A DNA stretch of 57,215 bases from a virus: the IMG/VR virus record IMGVR_UViG_3300027791_000026, positions 1 through 57,215 of that record; one strand, 5' to 3'. The position numbers and the translations under genes were made by a program. The notes beneath the pieces were generated by a model that was not told where the DNA came from, did not search any database, and saw nothing but the letters and a program-made list of their open reading frames with translations. Within the stretch, counting starts at the first letter, position 1. Each line of letters starts with the position of its first letter. Below are positions 34,648-43,892 of the stretch, piece by piece.

Positions 34648-36540
34648 ATGAAAAATAAAAATACAATTTATGAAACAACGGTAAGTGAAAAGGTAGGGTT
34701 TACAACTGGTAACGAATTTGCTTTAACAGGTAGCAATTATATTGGTTATTATAATATTCTTGATAATAAGGCTTATGCAGGAAAATTTGATAGAGATACA
34801 CTTTTACAATCATACGGTACTATTGAATCGATAATTATTTTAAATAAAGATTTAAACTTTGATAGAGTTGTTGAAGATGAAATTTTATTGCCTTTTAAAT
34901 TGGATGAGATTTTATTCCAACCAAACGAAATTGTAAATAAGAATACTCTTAATTTAAAACTTACTCAATTATATGAGAATTTTACGGAAATATTTAGATA
35001 TGGTAAATTTCCAAGCCCTAAGGTACCGGTACAATTTACTGGTTTTGCACTTTTAACGTCGGATGGACCAGCTGGTGGTTATACTAATTCCTTTATTAAA
35101 TGGGTACCAACAAATACTGAGTTAATATCGGCTGCGAGCGAAACTGCAGCGTTTGGTAATTTTAATAGTGTATTTGAAACAACCGATGATATAAATCTTG
35201 ATATCCTAAAGTTTAAATTTGATGATAAATACACTATATTTTTATCTGCAAATGATACTATCTTTTCATTTGAAGTGGATGACCCTGGAATAGGTGAACA
35301 ACATACTACGTTTAATTTTATTGCAAGTGCAAATGCAGTTGGTGATTATAATAGTTTATCATTTAATAAAATTACCAATACCGCAAATAATAGTAGAAAT
35401 ACTTTATTTGTAGCTGATTCTGGTAACAATACTATTACGAAGTTAGATGTTACAAATATAGTTAATTTGGATAGAACCGGTATTAGAGACTTTAAATACA
35501 TCGAACAAATCGGAGGAATAGGAAATAATGAAACTAATTTTACAAACTTAGAAAAAATTATATACGGTGGTAAGTTTATATATACATATGATGCTGGTGA
35601 AAAGGTTATTAAACAATTTACTGAAGATTTAGTTTTTATAAAAAAATATGTAAATAATAAATTATTTAAAAATAATGAATTTGTAAATTTTGCTTATAAT
35701 ATTTTTAACAGAAATCTGTATATATTATTTGCTAATAAAAAAATAGTTGTTGTTGAGACAGAATATTTCCAAACAATAGATGAATATGAATTAGATCAAA
35801 ATAGTTTTAATGAAGAAAAATTAGAAAAAATTATTTTTTCTGAAAATAATTCCAACATATACTATATACAAACTAATTTCGGGGTTTATAAATACCTTTT
35901 AAGTCGTAAAAATAAATTGATAGCTGAATGGCAATTGTTAAAAAATGTAGCTTTTAATGTACCATGGGAACAAACTAATTCATTATATAACTTAAACTTA
36001 GATAAATGGGAAGGATTTATGCAAGGACCTGATAACTACAATTATATTGATATTGATGTTTTACCCTCAAATAATAATTTTGATAAATTGGTGTTTATGT
36101 CTAAAAAGAATATATTAGAATATTCAGAAAATGAAGAATTTTTAACATTATTCAGTAAAGATTCACCGGACCTATATAATCTTAATCAAATATTGTTTGA
36201 ATTTGAATACTTTAATTCGATAACTTTAAATACTGCATTGTATAAGTTATTATACAATCACAATTTAATAGCAAATAGAATATCTAAAAAGGTCTCTTTA
36301 AAATTTGACAAAGGTAGAAAAATATTTGATGATATATCTCATTTAACCCCGGAAGAAAAATTAAAAATAACTCTATCAGGTACAGAAAATTTTTATGCTG
36401 GTGTGAATGAAACAATGTCTACGCTAGTTTTTAACCGAATTTTAAAAAGTTTTCATGACTACCAAATTGATATATTAAAACTATTACAGGTAGAAACTAT
36501 TAATTTAAAAATTCCGCCTTTATCTACTATCACCTTTTAA
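34648..36540 (+). CDS. Beta-propeller (NHL-like) virion protein
   Basis: A 630-residue protein, second gene of the late unit begun at 31140. The middle has NHL-like blades: KYTIFLSANDTIFSFEVDDP (about 192-211), NTLFVADSGNNTITKLDVTN (about 251-270) and KFIYTYDAGEKVIKQFTEDL (about 310-329), then NRNLYILFANKKIVVVETEY. A helical C-terminus (about 530-625) includes SITLNTALYKLLYNHNLIAN and ends in LKIPPLSTITF. The pattern V-A-D-x-x-N-x-x-I-x-x-(L/F) is the NHL signature. Probably a tail adhesin subunit. Confidence 0.6.
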   Translation: MKNKNTIYETTVSEKVGFTTGNEFALTGSNYIGYYNILDNKAYAGKFDRDTLLQSYGTIESIIILNKDLNFDRVVEDEILLPFKLDEILFQPNEIVNKNTLNLKLTQLYENFTEIFRYGKFPSPKVPVQFTGFALLTSDGPAGGYTNSFIKWVPTNTELISAASETAAFGNFNSVFETTDDINLDILKFKFDDKYTIFLSANDTIFSFEVDDPGIGEQHTTFNFIASANAVGDYNSLSFNKITNTANNSRNTLFVADSGNNTITKLDVTNIVNLDRTGIRDFKYIEQIGGIGNNETNFTNLEKIIYGGKFIYTYDAGEKVIKQFTEDLVFIKKYVNNKLFKNNEFVNFAYNIFNRNLYILFANKKIVVVETEYFQTIDEYELDQNSFNEEKLEKIIFSENNSNIYYIQTNFGVYKYLLSRKNKLIAEWQLLKNVAFNVPWEQTNSLYNLNLDKWEGFMQGPDNYNYIDIDVLPSNNNFDKLVFMSKKNILEYSENEEFLTLFSKDSPDLYNLNQILFEFEYFNSITLNTALYKLLYNHNLIANRISKKVSLKFDKGRKIFDDISHLTPEEKLKITLSGTENFYAGVNETMSTLVFNRILKSFHDYQIDILKLLQVETINLKIPPLSTITF

Positions 36541-36541
36541 T

Positions 36542-36547
36542 TAAATA
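36542..36547 (+). promoter_or_regulatory. Late promoter box
   Basis: TAAATA, 6 nt (ATTTAT), ATG at 36554. Confidence 0.7.
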
Positions 36548-36553
36548 ATTTAT

Positions 36554-37249
36554 ATGGCAGGACTAGATTTAACAGGTAATCAAATATCAACCACGTACAA
36601 GTCTTTACTAAAAACTACTGACAACGTTGAACTTCCAACCACTGGTAAAGTTAGAATTACTGACGGTAAGGGTAATGACTCATCTTTATTCATTGCACAA
36701 GGTAGCGGTGGTGTTCAAGTATGTGGTAACTTTAGCGCAACAGGTGATTCATCAGCTACAAATTTAATAGCTACTACTAAAGGTACATTCGGTAATATTC
36801 AAACTACAGGAGCTGCTACTATAGGTGGTGCTGCTACTATAGGTAGTAATTTAGGTGTAAGTGGAACAACAACTTTAGCAAATGTAAATGCTGCTGCTGG
36901 TACCTTTTCTGGTAATATTATCGCTGCCGGTTCAATAACTGCTAGTGGTGACGTTGTAGCTTTTTCTTCATCGGATAAAAAATTAAAAGATAATTTAAAT
37001 AAAATTAACGATTCTGAGAATATTATAAATAGCTTAACAGGTTATACATTCGACTGGAATGATAAATCAGATAGAGAAGGTTCTGATATAGGGGTAATTG
37101 CTCAAGATGTTAAAAAGGTATTACCAACTATTGTTAATGAAAGAGATGATGGTTATCTAGCGGTAGATTATATTAAATTGATACCAGTGTTAATCGAAGA
37201 AGTTAAAAGATTAAATTCGGAAATAAACGAACTAAAAAATAAAAATTAA
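36554..37249 (+). CDS. Trimeric fibre with C-terminal S74 intramolecular chaperone
   Basis: A 231-residue protein. The N-terminal docking module (DLTGNQISTTYKSLLKTTDN about 4-23, then GKVRITDGKGNDSSLFI) is shared with the next gene. A short Ala/Thr/Gly repeat shaft follows (TTGAATIGGAATIGSNLGVS near 88-107). The peptidase S74 domain begins at SSDKKLKDNLNKI (about 139-151), with YTFDWNDKSDREGSDIGVIA and QDVKKVLP, then DYIKLIPVLIEEVKRL and a terminal coiled coil. In endosialidases this domain trimerises the fibre, then cuts itself off at the Ser before the SD-K motif. An upstream duplicate of the gene at 37259. Confidence 0.88.
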   Translation: MAGLDLTGNQISTTYKSLLKTTDNVELPTTGKVRITDGKGNDSSLFIAQGSGGVQVCGNFSATGDSSATNLIATTKGTFGNIQTTGAATIGGAATIGSNLGVSGTTTLANVNAAAGTFSGNIIAAGSITASGDVVAFSSSDKKLKDNLNKINDSENIINSLTGYTFDWNDKSDREGSDIGVIAQDVKKVLPTIVNERDDGYLAVDYIKLIPVLIEEVKRLNSEINELKNKN

Positions 37250-37252
37250 ATA
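37247..37252 (+). promoter_or_regulatory. Late promoter box fused to stop codon
   Basis: TAAATA whose TAA is the stop of the upstream S74 gene; 6 nt (ATATAT) to the ATG at 37259. Confidence 0.7.
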
Positions 37253-37258
37253 ATATAT

Positions 37259-38140
37259 ATGGCAACTTTACAAGATCAGAATATTCAAGATACCTATTTC
37301 GGTTTAATTAAAACTGAAAATAACTGTTTACTCTCTCACCAAGCCGGTAGAATAAATTTAACTGATGGTCATGGTAATTTTTCATCTATAAGTGTAGGTA
37401 AGCAATCAGATTCAGCTGGGTTAGCAGTTTGCGGGGCTTTAATAAGCTCAGGAGCTGCAACTATTAACGGTAGTATAAATGCTGCAGGGTTAATATGCAC
37501 TTCGGGTAAAATTTGTGCTAATGATTGCATTGATACAGATAAAAATTTAGTTGCAAGTGGTGGGGTCTTAGCTAACGGTATATCAATCGGTAAAGATTCA
37601 TTTGGATGTTGTTTAACAGCACCTAGTGAAACTATTCAATTAAATGATAGTAATAGTTTGAGAGTTGTATTCGGAGGGACACAAAGAAGTATATTACAAA
37701 ATAATGGAGATTTTAGCGTAACCGGTAAAGTCACATCAAGTGGAATCTGTTCTACTCAGGCCGCGGTAATTGACGGAAATATAACAGCTTGTAACGCGAC
37801 GTTTAACGGTGATGTAAACGCCTCTGGTGCAATCAGAGCTGACGGTGATGTCATAGCTTTTTATTCTTCGGATAAAAACCTAAAAGATAATGTAAATAAA
37901 ATTGAATCTAATAATGTAATCGATAGCATAGATAGTTATGAATTTGATTGGAATTCAAAATCAGATAGAGAAGGGAAAGGCTTTGGATTTATAGCTCAAG
38001 AAGTTCAAGAGGTATTACCTCACGTAGTTAAACAGAGTAGTAATGGTTATTTAGGGGTAGATTATATCCAGTTTATACCTCTTCTAGTAAAAGAAATTAA
38101 AGATCTTAAGACTAGAGTAAACGAATTAGAAAATAATTAA
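37259..38140 (+). CDS. Second S74-chaperone fibre, Cys-rich shaft
   Basis: A 293-residue paralogue of the previous gene. It keeps the N-terminal module (QDTYFGLIKTENNCLLSHQA about 10-29, then GRINLTDGHGNFSSISVG) and the S74 end (SSDKNLKDNVNKI about 200-212; YEFDWNSKSDREGKGFGFIA; QEVQEVLP; a terminal coiled coil). The shaft differs: it is longer and contains about nine Cys, including a CC pair (GKDSFGCCLTAP). Tandem duplication followed by shaft divergence is the simplest reading. It ends in a TTAA interlock with the leftward propeller gene. Confidence 0.87.
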   Translation: MATLQDQNIQDTYFGLIKTENNCLLSHQAGRINLTDGHGNFSSISVGKQSDSAGLAVCGALISSGAATINGSINAAGLICTSGKICANDCIDTDKNLVASGGVLANGISIGKDSFGCCLTAPSETIQLNDSNSLRVVFGGTQRSILQNNGDFSVTGKVTSSGICSTQAAVIDGNITACNATFNGDVNASGAIRADGDVIAFYSSDKNLKDNVNKIESNNVIDSIDSYEFDWNSKSDREGKGFGFIAQEVQEVLPHVVKQSSNGYLGVDYIQFIPLLVKEIKDLKTRVNELENN

Positions 38141-41100
38141 TAAACGTTAGCTGAATAGGTTATATCTTTAACTGGTAAATTTTGTTCACCGCTATAAGTA
38201 AGACCTATCTTTACACCTCTTGGTACAGATGCTAAATCTATATTAGTCTCGTAACTAACTAAATTAGTATATCTATCGGAAAAATTATCCTTAACGTCAA
38301 AAAATACTCTATTTAAATGTTCTTTAAATCTTACCCTATATACTTTAATAGGTGAATTATATTTAAAAATTTCATCGTTAAAGGTGGTTGATGATAGAAA
38401 ATCATATTGTGATTCAGTTGTACTTAATCTGGTAGTTACTGAAAATGGTCTCGGATTTAAATAGCCTCGGCTACCTGAATCTTTAAATAAGTTTCTTAGT
38501 CCATAAAAACCAGCAAAGTCAAAAGCAATACTCATTATATGACCTGACATAGCTGATAGACTTGTATCATTTGTAGCTAATAACCCTAACCCGGGTCCAG
38601 GTTCACCTCCCACATTATCTAATGGTTGTTCACCTTGCACTAAGAATACCGAAAAACCACTACCTTGAATTAAATCAAACTCACCAATAATATTGATACC
38701 ATCATCAGTAGTTATTTCAACACCACTACCAGGTTCAGTTAACAAATTTACTGCATCTCTATTAGTTTGCAATGATATGCAAATATCTTTTGCTGGGTTA
38801 ATTAATTCTTTTAACACAATACGATTACAAGACTCATCATCTGTAGATTCAGCCGATAACGATGTAACTGGTACAGTTAAAGATTTACCTAAAATTACAT
38901 CTAATGTATGGTCAGGATTTATTCCTTCAGATGGTATATATTGGTCAGGTAAGTTTAATGTAAGAGTTTGTTCTTTATTAACTTGCAGAACATCAATAGA
39001 TATGGTATCAATTACGGAAGTTATAAAATTATTCGATGATGAAAACAATGCATTGTTTTCATCTATATTAACAAAATTTAAATTTACATCAACCGGTTGA
39101 GGTATTATATTAGTTGATAACCTTACGTTAAACGTTTCGCCTTCAAACGCTGATAATCTGTCTGCAGATAATTTAAATTCATTAGTAAATTGAAACTCTC
39201 CATAAGCTAAAGATGCAGAGTCTATGCTTAAACTATTTATTGCAGTATCTACTAAACCTGTTCCCCAATTATCAGCACTTAAACTTAATTGTTCTATTGA
39301 AGAAAAATCATTAAAATTAACCCCTGTTAATTGAGTATAAACTAAATTTCCCACGGTAAGACCTAGCCCAGTTATTAATCCAGGAGCCCCTGCAGAAGAA
39401 AATTGTAATGAAGTATTACCTGATACACCCCCCTGAGGTACTTTAACATTTGCCCAACTTGATAATTTAAAAGTATCAGTACCAGTTAATTGTGTATATC
39501 TTAAAGTATTGCCGTTACCTCTATATCCAATTGCTGGTTTACCATTATATGGAGTTAATTCTAATGAAATTTTATTATCAGCAACATCTCCATTTAAATT
39601 TACACCATCTAGTCTAATGGTCCCCCAATCATTATCGCCTGTACCTGTTAATTCTGAGTAAAAAAGTGATGGACCACCATTAATGTGAGCAACTGCAGGT
39701 ATACCTGATGATAAAAACTGTATAGAAGAATTTTTACCCCCTAATATAAAAGGCGCTGGGTTTTCTTCTGGATCAGGATCAGGTACCTTATATACCCCCC
39801 AGTTACTCATTGAAGTAAAATCTGAACCAGTAAGTTCAGCTATTGCCAAACTTCTATAGCTTTGAAAAGATATAACTGGTTTACTAGATAAATTTAAAGC
39901 TAATGATGTTGCTGAATCAGCTGATAAATTTAACGTTTCATTACCCACAACAACTTTACCCCAGTTAGTAGAATCATAAAAATCAGCACCTGTAAGTTCA
40001 ATATACTTTAATGAATTATCAGTTTGATTTACATAACTTATAGCTGGTCTATTATCAATAGCTTTGAATGAAGTAAACTCTCCAGTATCATTAGTACTGT
40101 CTAGAGTCATTACAGCCCACTCTGATTGCGAAGGAGTACCATCAAAGTCAGCACCAGTTAATTGAGCAAACTTTAAGTCCCCTAAAACGTTATCGTGATA
40201 AGAAATAGCTGGTACTGCACCTGATAAGAATTGTAAAGAAGAAAACTTACCAGGAACATTAGCTGAGTCTACAGTATAAACTCCAAAACTATTATCACTT
40301 GAAAAATCAGTAGCAGTTAATTGAGCATATTTTAATGTATCAGAAGTATCATCAAAATAACTAATACCTACTTTATCTGCTATAGGAAACGTTCTTGGGT
40401 CTTTTAAAGGTAGAAAATCTAAAACTATAGGATCAGGGGCGCTAACTGCCTGGATATAAGTAGTAACGTTTCCTGTTATAAGTGTATCGGAATTTTCTAA
40501 TAATGAATGATTACCCCAATTACCCGAACCCGTTAACGCAAAATAATCTGATCCAGTTAATTGAATAACGTTTACAGTATCATTCACACCTGATATATAA
40601 GATATAACTGGTGAACATGGATAAAAACTATTCTCTGGTTGAAAATTAAAATTACAATAAGATGCAGATACCCCTAAGTTAGTATTTTTCCAATGATTAA
40701 TATTGTGAATACTATCCCCGGTCAAACTAAAATAGTTTAAATTGTTATTTTCATCATAATAAACTATTGCAGGTTTGCTATCTTTGGTAGAAAAATTTAA
40801 TTTAGGCTTATTAACTCCTGATAAGTTTTCAAAGGTTACAAATACAAGGTGGTCTCTATTTTCATAATTTGAACCTGTAAGCTGTACATATGATAGTGTA
40901 CTGTAATATTCATTCCCAGTAGATTTACCCTTACTAGAAGCAAAAGCTACTTTACCTGCTGAATTAAAATCAATGCTAGTATGAATAGGGTTTTCAAGGC
41001 CTGAATCAGATGATAATATTTCAGTTTTGGTGTAAGGACCTCTTATATCGACTCCAGTTAGTTGATAATAGAACAATTCACCACCATATATAGATACTAT

Positions 41101-41685
41101 ACCTGGATTGTCATTTCCTTTAGAAAGAGCTATATCACATGTATATTGATCGAAAACGTAACCGGCTGATTCCCCTATAGGTCCAGAATAAATCCATTGA
41201 TTAGTATTATGTATATCTGACCCAGTTAATTCAATTAATGAAATAAAACTATCATCTACATTTTTTATTATTGGTTTTCCTCCAGTTAAATGTAATAATT
41301 TTGTACTTTTAAACCCGTCAAAACTAATATTATTTAAAAAAGCAAAAGAGTAATGGTTTTTATTAATTAAATCTGAACCTGTTAATATGGTATATACTGA
41401 ACCTGATAAAGTATTATTGAATAAAAAACTTGGTTTACCTGAATAAGTTACTTCATTATCTTCAATATTAAATTTGGGTGCTGAGGAAGAACTGTAACTG
41501 GGTATATTAAAGCTAACTAAAGGAGTTGGATATAACTGGCCACTAACATTTGGAATAGTATCTATAAAATCAAATTTATTAAAATCCATTTCACTATAAT
41601 TTGATATAGATTCAAAAGCTGAACCAGCCGTATTTAAAGTTAATTGTAGATATTTATTACCTTGAGTTGTACCGAACGTATACAT
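38137..41685 (-). CDS. Multi-repeat beta-propeller adhesin (about 14 repeats)
   Basis: A 1182-residue protein. Residues about 60-830 are built of about 14 repeats of 45-60 residues, each with a pattern SLxFxSxGxPAISYxDxx followed by LKYAQLTGxDF and then a W-G or equivalent step. Fourteen would fit two seven-bladed propellers. Residues about 830-980 form Ig-like strands, about 980-1080 a Gly-rich segment, and the C-terminus (about 1085-1182) another beta domain ending VKDITYSANVY. Repeated surface propellers usually bind sugars. It starts from its own late box and ends interlocked with the S74 gene. Confidence 0.65.
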   Translation of the reverse strand: MYTFGTTQGNKYLQLTLNTAGSAFESISNYSEMDFNKFDFIDTIPNVSGQLYPTPLVSFNIPSYSSSSAPKFNIEDNEVTYSGKPSFLFNNTLSGSVYTILTGSDLINKNHYSFAFLNNISFDGFKSTKLLHLTGGKPIIKNVDDSFISLIELTGSDIHNTNQWIYSGPIGESAGYVFDQYTCDIALSKGNDNPGIVSIYGGELFYYQLTGVDIRGPYTKTEILSSDSGLENPIHTSIDFNSAGKVAFASSKGKSTGNEYYSTLSYVQLTGSNYENRDHLVFVTFENLSGVNKPKLNFSTKDSKPAIVYYDENNNLNYFSLTGDSIHNINHWKNTNLGVSASYCNFNFQPENSFYPCSPVISYISGVNDTVNVIQLTGSDYFALTGSGNWGNHSLLENSDTLITGNVTTYIQAVSAPDPIVLDFLPLKDPRTFPIADKVGISYFDDTSDTLKYAQLTATDFSSDNSFGVYTVDSANVPGKFSSLQFLSGAVPAISYHDNVLGDLKFAQLTGADFDGTPSQSEWAVMTLDSTNDTGEFTSFKAIDNRPAISYVNQTDNSLKYIELTGADFYDSTNWGKVVVGNETLNLSADSATSLALNLSSKPVISFQSYRSLAIAELTGSDFTSMSNWGVYKVPDPDPEENPAPFILGGKNSSIQFLSSGIPAVAHINGGPSLFYSELTGTGDNDWGTIRLDGVNLNGDVADNKISLELTPYNGKPAIGYRGNGNTLRYTQLTGTDTFKLSSWANVKVPQGGVSGNTSLQFSSAGAPGLITGLGLTVGNLVYTQLTGVNFNDFSSIEQLSLSADNWGTGLVDTAINSLSIDSASLAYGEFQFTNEFKLSADRLSAFEGETFNVRLSTNIIPQPVDVNLNFVNIDENNALFSSSNNFITSVIDTISIDVLQVNKEQTLTLNLPDQYIPSEGINPDHTLDVILGKSLTVPVTSLSAESTDDESCNRIVLKELINPAKDICISLQTNRDAVNLLTEPGSGVEITTDDGINIIGEFDLIQGSGFSVFLVQGEQPLDNVGGEPGPGLGLLATNDTSLSAMSGHIMSIAFDFAGFYGLRNLFKDSGSRGYLNPRPFSVTTRLSTTESQYDFLSSTTFNDEIFKYNSPIKVYRVRFKEHLNRVFFDVKDNFSDRYTNLVSYETNIDLASVPRGVKIGLTYSGEQNLPVKDITYSANVY
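39240..41450 (-). repeat. Degenerate tandem coding repeats of the propeller gene
   Basis: About 14 diverged repeats of 135-180 bp, most easily seen as recurrences of the codons for QLTG(S/A/T)D. They are too diverged to be recent duplications. Confidence 0.6.
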
Positions 41686-41691
41686 TAAAAA

Positions 41692-41697
41692 TATTTA
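41692..41697 (-). promoter_or_regulatory. Late promoter box of propeller gene
   Basis: Minus-strand TAAATA, 6 nt (TTTTTA) before the ATG at 41685. Confidence 0.68.
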
Positions 41698-41729
41698 TTA
41701 CTTTATTGGCATTATCAAATACATAAAAG

Positions 41730-41758
41730 TTGATTAGTTACTATCTATATTATATAAT
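41730..41758 (+). promoter_or_regulatory. Sigma70-type promoter of GMP reductase operon
   Basis: TTGATT (41730-41735), 17-bp spacer, TATAAT (41753-41758), then 7 nt to the ATG at 41766. It is the best host-type promoter in the window, and its start site should fall at or next to the ATG. Confidence 0.72.
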
Positions 41759-41765
41759 AGAGCAT

Positions 41766-41963
41766 ATGAGTAAGTATAAAGCTATACGAGAGCAACTGCG
41801 CGTAGAGGTAGATAATAAACAACAAGGTACCGTTGATACCTTTTTAAGAGATATAGAACAACGACATATGCAAGATGAATTTTGCGACCAGTATGTTAAA
41901 TTACAAGACGTAGGCTTTAGCCCGTATGATTGTCTAATAGCATTTATGAAAGGAAATAAATAA
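41766..41963 (+). CDS. Small early protein, unknown (65 aa)
   Basis: The promoter position argues for the ATG at 41766 rather than the upstream in-frame ATG at 41730, which lies within the promoter itself. The product is a charged helical protein (KYKAIREQLRVEVDNKQQGT, then VDTFLRDIEQRHMQDEFCDQ) with two Cys and an end FSPYDCLIAFMKGNK. The family is unknown. Its TAA shares an A with the GMP reductase ATG (TAATG), so the two are coupled. Confidence 0.6.
   Translation: MSKYKAIREQLRVEVDNKQQGTVDTFLRDIEQRHMQDEFCDQYVKLQDVGFSPYDCLIAFMKGNK
41950..41954 (+). promoter_or_regulatory. Shine-Dalgarno site for GMP reductase
   Basis: AAGGA, 8 nt before the ATG at 41963; an operon-internal ribosome binding site. 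Confidence 0.55.
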
Positions 41964-42982
41964 TGAATACATTTTATAGTTATAAAGATATAGTACTGCA
42001 ACCTGCGTACTCTGAAATTAAATCGAGATCATCCTTAGATGCATCAGTAAAGTTTTTGGGTAAAACATTTGAAAGCGCTGCTATACCAGCCAATATGAAA
42101 TGCACTATTAATTTTAATAAAGCTAGAGAGTTAAGTGAAGCTGGTTATTTTTATGTGCTGCATAGATTTTACGATTACGATAAAATCTTAGATTGGATGA
42201 TCGAAAATAAAGATATGAAAACTATTTCAATATCTGTAGGTGTAAATAAAAAAGATCGAGAGTTTATTGATAAGATTGCAGTAAAAGGTATAAGTGTTGA
42301 TTTCATTACTATTGATGTTGCTCATGGTCATCATGTATTAGTGAAAAATATGATTACTTATATTAATAATAAATTAAGAGTTAATGTTATTGCTGGTAAT
42401 GTAGGTACCTGGGAGGCTGCAAAAGACTTATATGATTGGGGAGCTGATGCAGTTAAAATTGGATTGTCGATGGGTAAGAGCTGCACTACGTATAACTGTA
42501 CGGGGGTAGGTACCCCTATGTTCAGTGCAGTCTCATCTATTGCTAAACAGAAATTTAGTAAGTATGTAGTTCATAAGCAAGGCGGGTTAGCTGGTGAGTA
42601 TAAAGATATATCAATACCTATTATAGCTGATGGACAAATAAGAGAAGTCGGTGACGTTTGTAAAGCATTAGTTGCTGGAGCTAATATGGTAATGATTGGT
42701 AGTGAGTTTGCAAAGTGTGAGGATAGCCCTGCTGATATTATGGGAGGACCTGCTATGGGTAATGTTAATAGGAAAGTCTTTTATGGTAGTGCTTCGTCAA
42801 CGAATAAAGGTCATGAAGGGTATGTTGAAGGCCAAACAGTATATATGGATATGAGGAATGAAACATATGTTCAATACTTTAACAGAATTAACCAAGGTAT
42901 TCAAAGTTGTATGAGTTATGCAGGAGTCGATAATATTACTTCCTTATCAGGTATGGAATTCTTTATACATACGAATAATTAA
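41963..42982 (+). CDS. guaC: GMP reductase (IMPDH/GMPR family)
   Basis: NADPH-dependent deamination of GMP to IMP and ammonia. A 339-residue TIM barrel, close to E. coli GuaC (347). Seen: [11 protein letters not shown] (113-123), [20 protein letters not shown] (142-161), the catalytic loop [20 protein letters not shown] (165-184) with the thioimidate Cys174 followed by Thr-Thr, the phosphate-binding [20 protein letters not shown] (220-239), and KVFYGSASS (271-279). Then a Glu-containing HEGYVEG flap that in GMPR replaces the IMPDH Arg-Tyr flap. CBS domains are absent. IMPDH is the alternative, but length and the FYGSAS/flap region favour GMPR. Coupled to the small upstream gene. Confidence 0.88.
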   Translation: MNTFYSYKDIVLQPAYSEIKSRSSLDASVKFLGKTFESAAIPANMKCTINFNKARELSEAGYFYVLHRFYDYDKILDWMIENKDMKTISISVGVNKKDREFIDKIAVKGISVDFITIDVAHGHHVLVKNMITYINNKLRVNVIAGNVGTWEAAKDLYDWGADAVKIGLSMGKSCTTYNCTGVGTPMFSAVSSIAKQKFSKYVVHKQGGLAGEYKDISIPIIADGQIREVGDVCKALVAGANMVMIGSEFAKCEDSPADIMGGPAMGNVNRKVFYGSASSTNKGHEGYVEGQTVYMDMRNETYVQYFNRINQGIQSCMSYAGVDNITSLSGMEFFIHTNN

Positions 42983-42986
42983 TTAA

Positions 42987-43892
42987 ATGCCCACTAAAGA
43001 TAATTATGTAATTTTTAACCCTGAAGGAGGGTTAGGTAAAATTATTGCTTCTACTGCTTTAATTGAACCTATAAAAGAAAAATATCCTGATCATAAAATA
43101 ATTGTATTAACACCATGGGCTGAAGTATTTGTAAATAACCCACATATACATAGAGTTTTTCGATCAGGTGTTACTCCTTATTTTTATAGGGATTATCTTG
43201 AAGGTAGAGAGAGTGTTGTATTAAAAGGTGAACCTTATTTCAATACACCTCACTTATACAGTAAACAGCATTTAATTAAGTCTTGGTGTGAGCTTCACGA
43301 TTTAACTTTTAAAGATACACTAAGACCTCAGATATTTTTTAATGTTGCTGAAAAGACATATTATAGTTCTAATATACAAGCAACTGATAAGCCTATTTTG
43401 ATAATGCAAACCAACGGTGGTCCTTATGATGATGGTCGTTCTTATGCGTGGACAAGAGATTTACCTCATGAACAGTCTCAAATTTTAGTTAACGAATTAT
43501 CTAAACTATATAAGATTTACCACATAACTCGTAAAAACGGTCCTCAATTAGCTGGTGTAGAAAGAGTAGAAGATGTACCTAATAAAAGAATTTTAATATC
43601 ATTGTTACTTAAATCAGAAAAAAGGCTTTTAATTGATAGCTGTTTGCAGCATGCGGCTGCTGCATTAAACCTACCATCTACTGTATGCTGGGTTGGTACT
43701 GATCCGAAAGTATTCGGATATAAAATACATAAAAATATACTACCGGTTAAAGACAAACAAGATATTGGAGGTTGTCATATGATTGATAGTTTATTCTTTG
43801 ATCATGATTTTAATGGACCAGAGCATGAATATCCATACGACGATTTCAATATATTTAACTTACAAGCAATATACGATAGTTTAGCAAAATGA
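42987..43892 (+). CDS. GT9-like (heptosyltransferase-type) glycosyltransferase
   Basis: A 301-residue GT-B protein. The N-terminal domain starts YVIFNPEGGLGKIIASTALI (7-26), then EKYPDHKIIVLTPWAEVFVN, the standard GT9 opening with a G-(x)-G loop, a P-x-x-x-x-L-x-x-x-x-P-type helix and a hydrophobic strand. The C-terminal nucleotide-sugar side shows LIDSCLQHAAAALNLPSTVC (about 215-234), then WVGTDPKVFGYKIH, matching the D-S/T-(x)-(x)-x-H-x-A-A-A-L-x-x-P motif. Donor and acceptor are unknown; family members build lipopolysaccharide cores. It overlaps the sulfotransferase by ATGA. Confidence 0.8.
   Translation: MPTKDNYVIFNPEGGLGKIIASTALIEPIKEKYPDHKIIVLTPWAEVFVNNPHIHRVFRSGVTPYFYRDYLEGRESVVLKGEPYFNTPHLYSKQHLIKSWCELHDLTFKDTLRPQIFFNVAEKTYYSSNIQATDKPILIMQTNGGPYDDGRSYAWTRDLPHEQSQILVNELSKLYKIYHITRKNGPQLAGVERVEDVPNKRILISLLLKSEKRLLIDSCLQHAAAALNLPSTVCWVGTDPKVFGYKIHKNILPVKDKQDIGGCHMIDSLFFDHDFNGPEHEYPYDDFNIFNLQAIYDSLAK

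Noticed and set aside
41957-41962. TAAATA directly before the GMP reductase ATG
   Set aside because: There is no gap between box and ATG, it lies at the end of an upstream gene and a Shine-Dalgarno site is present; probably chance.
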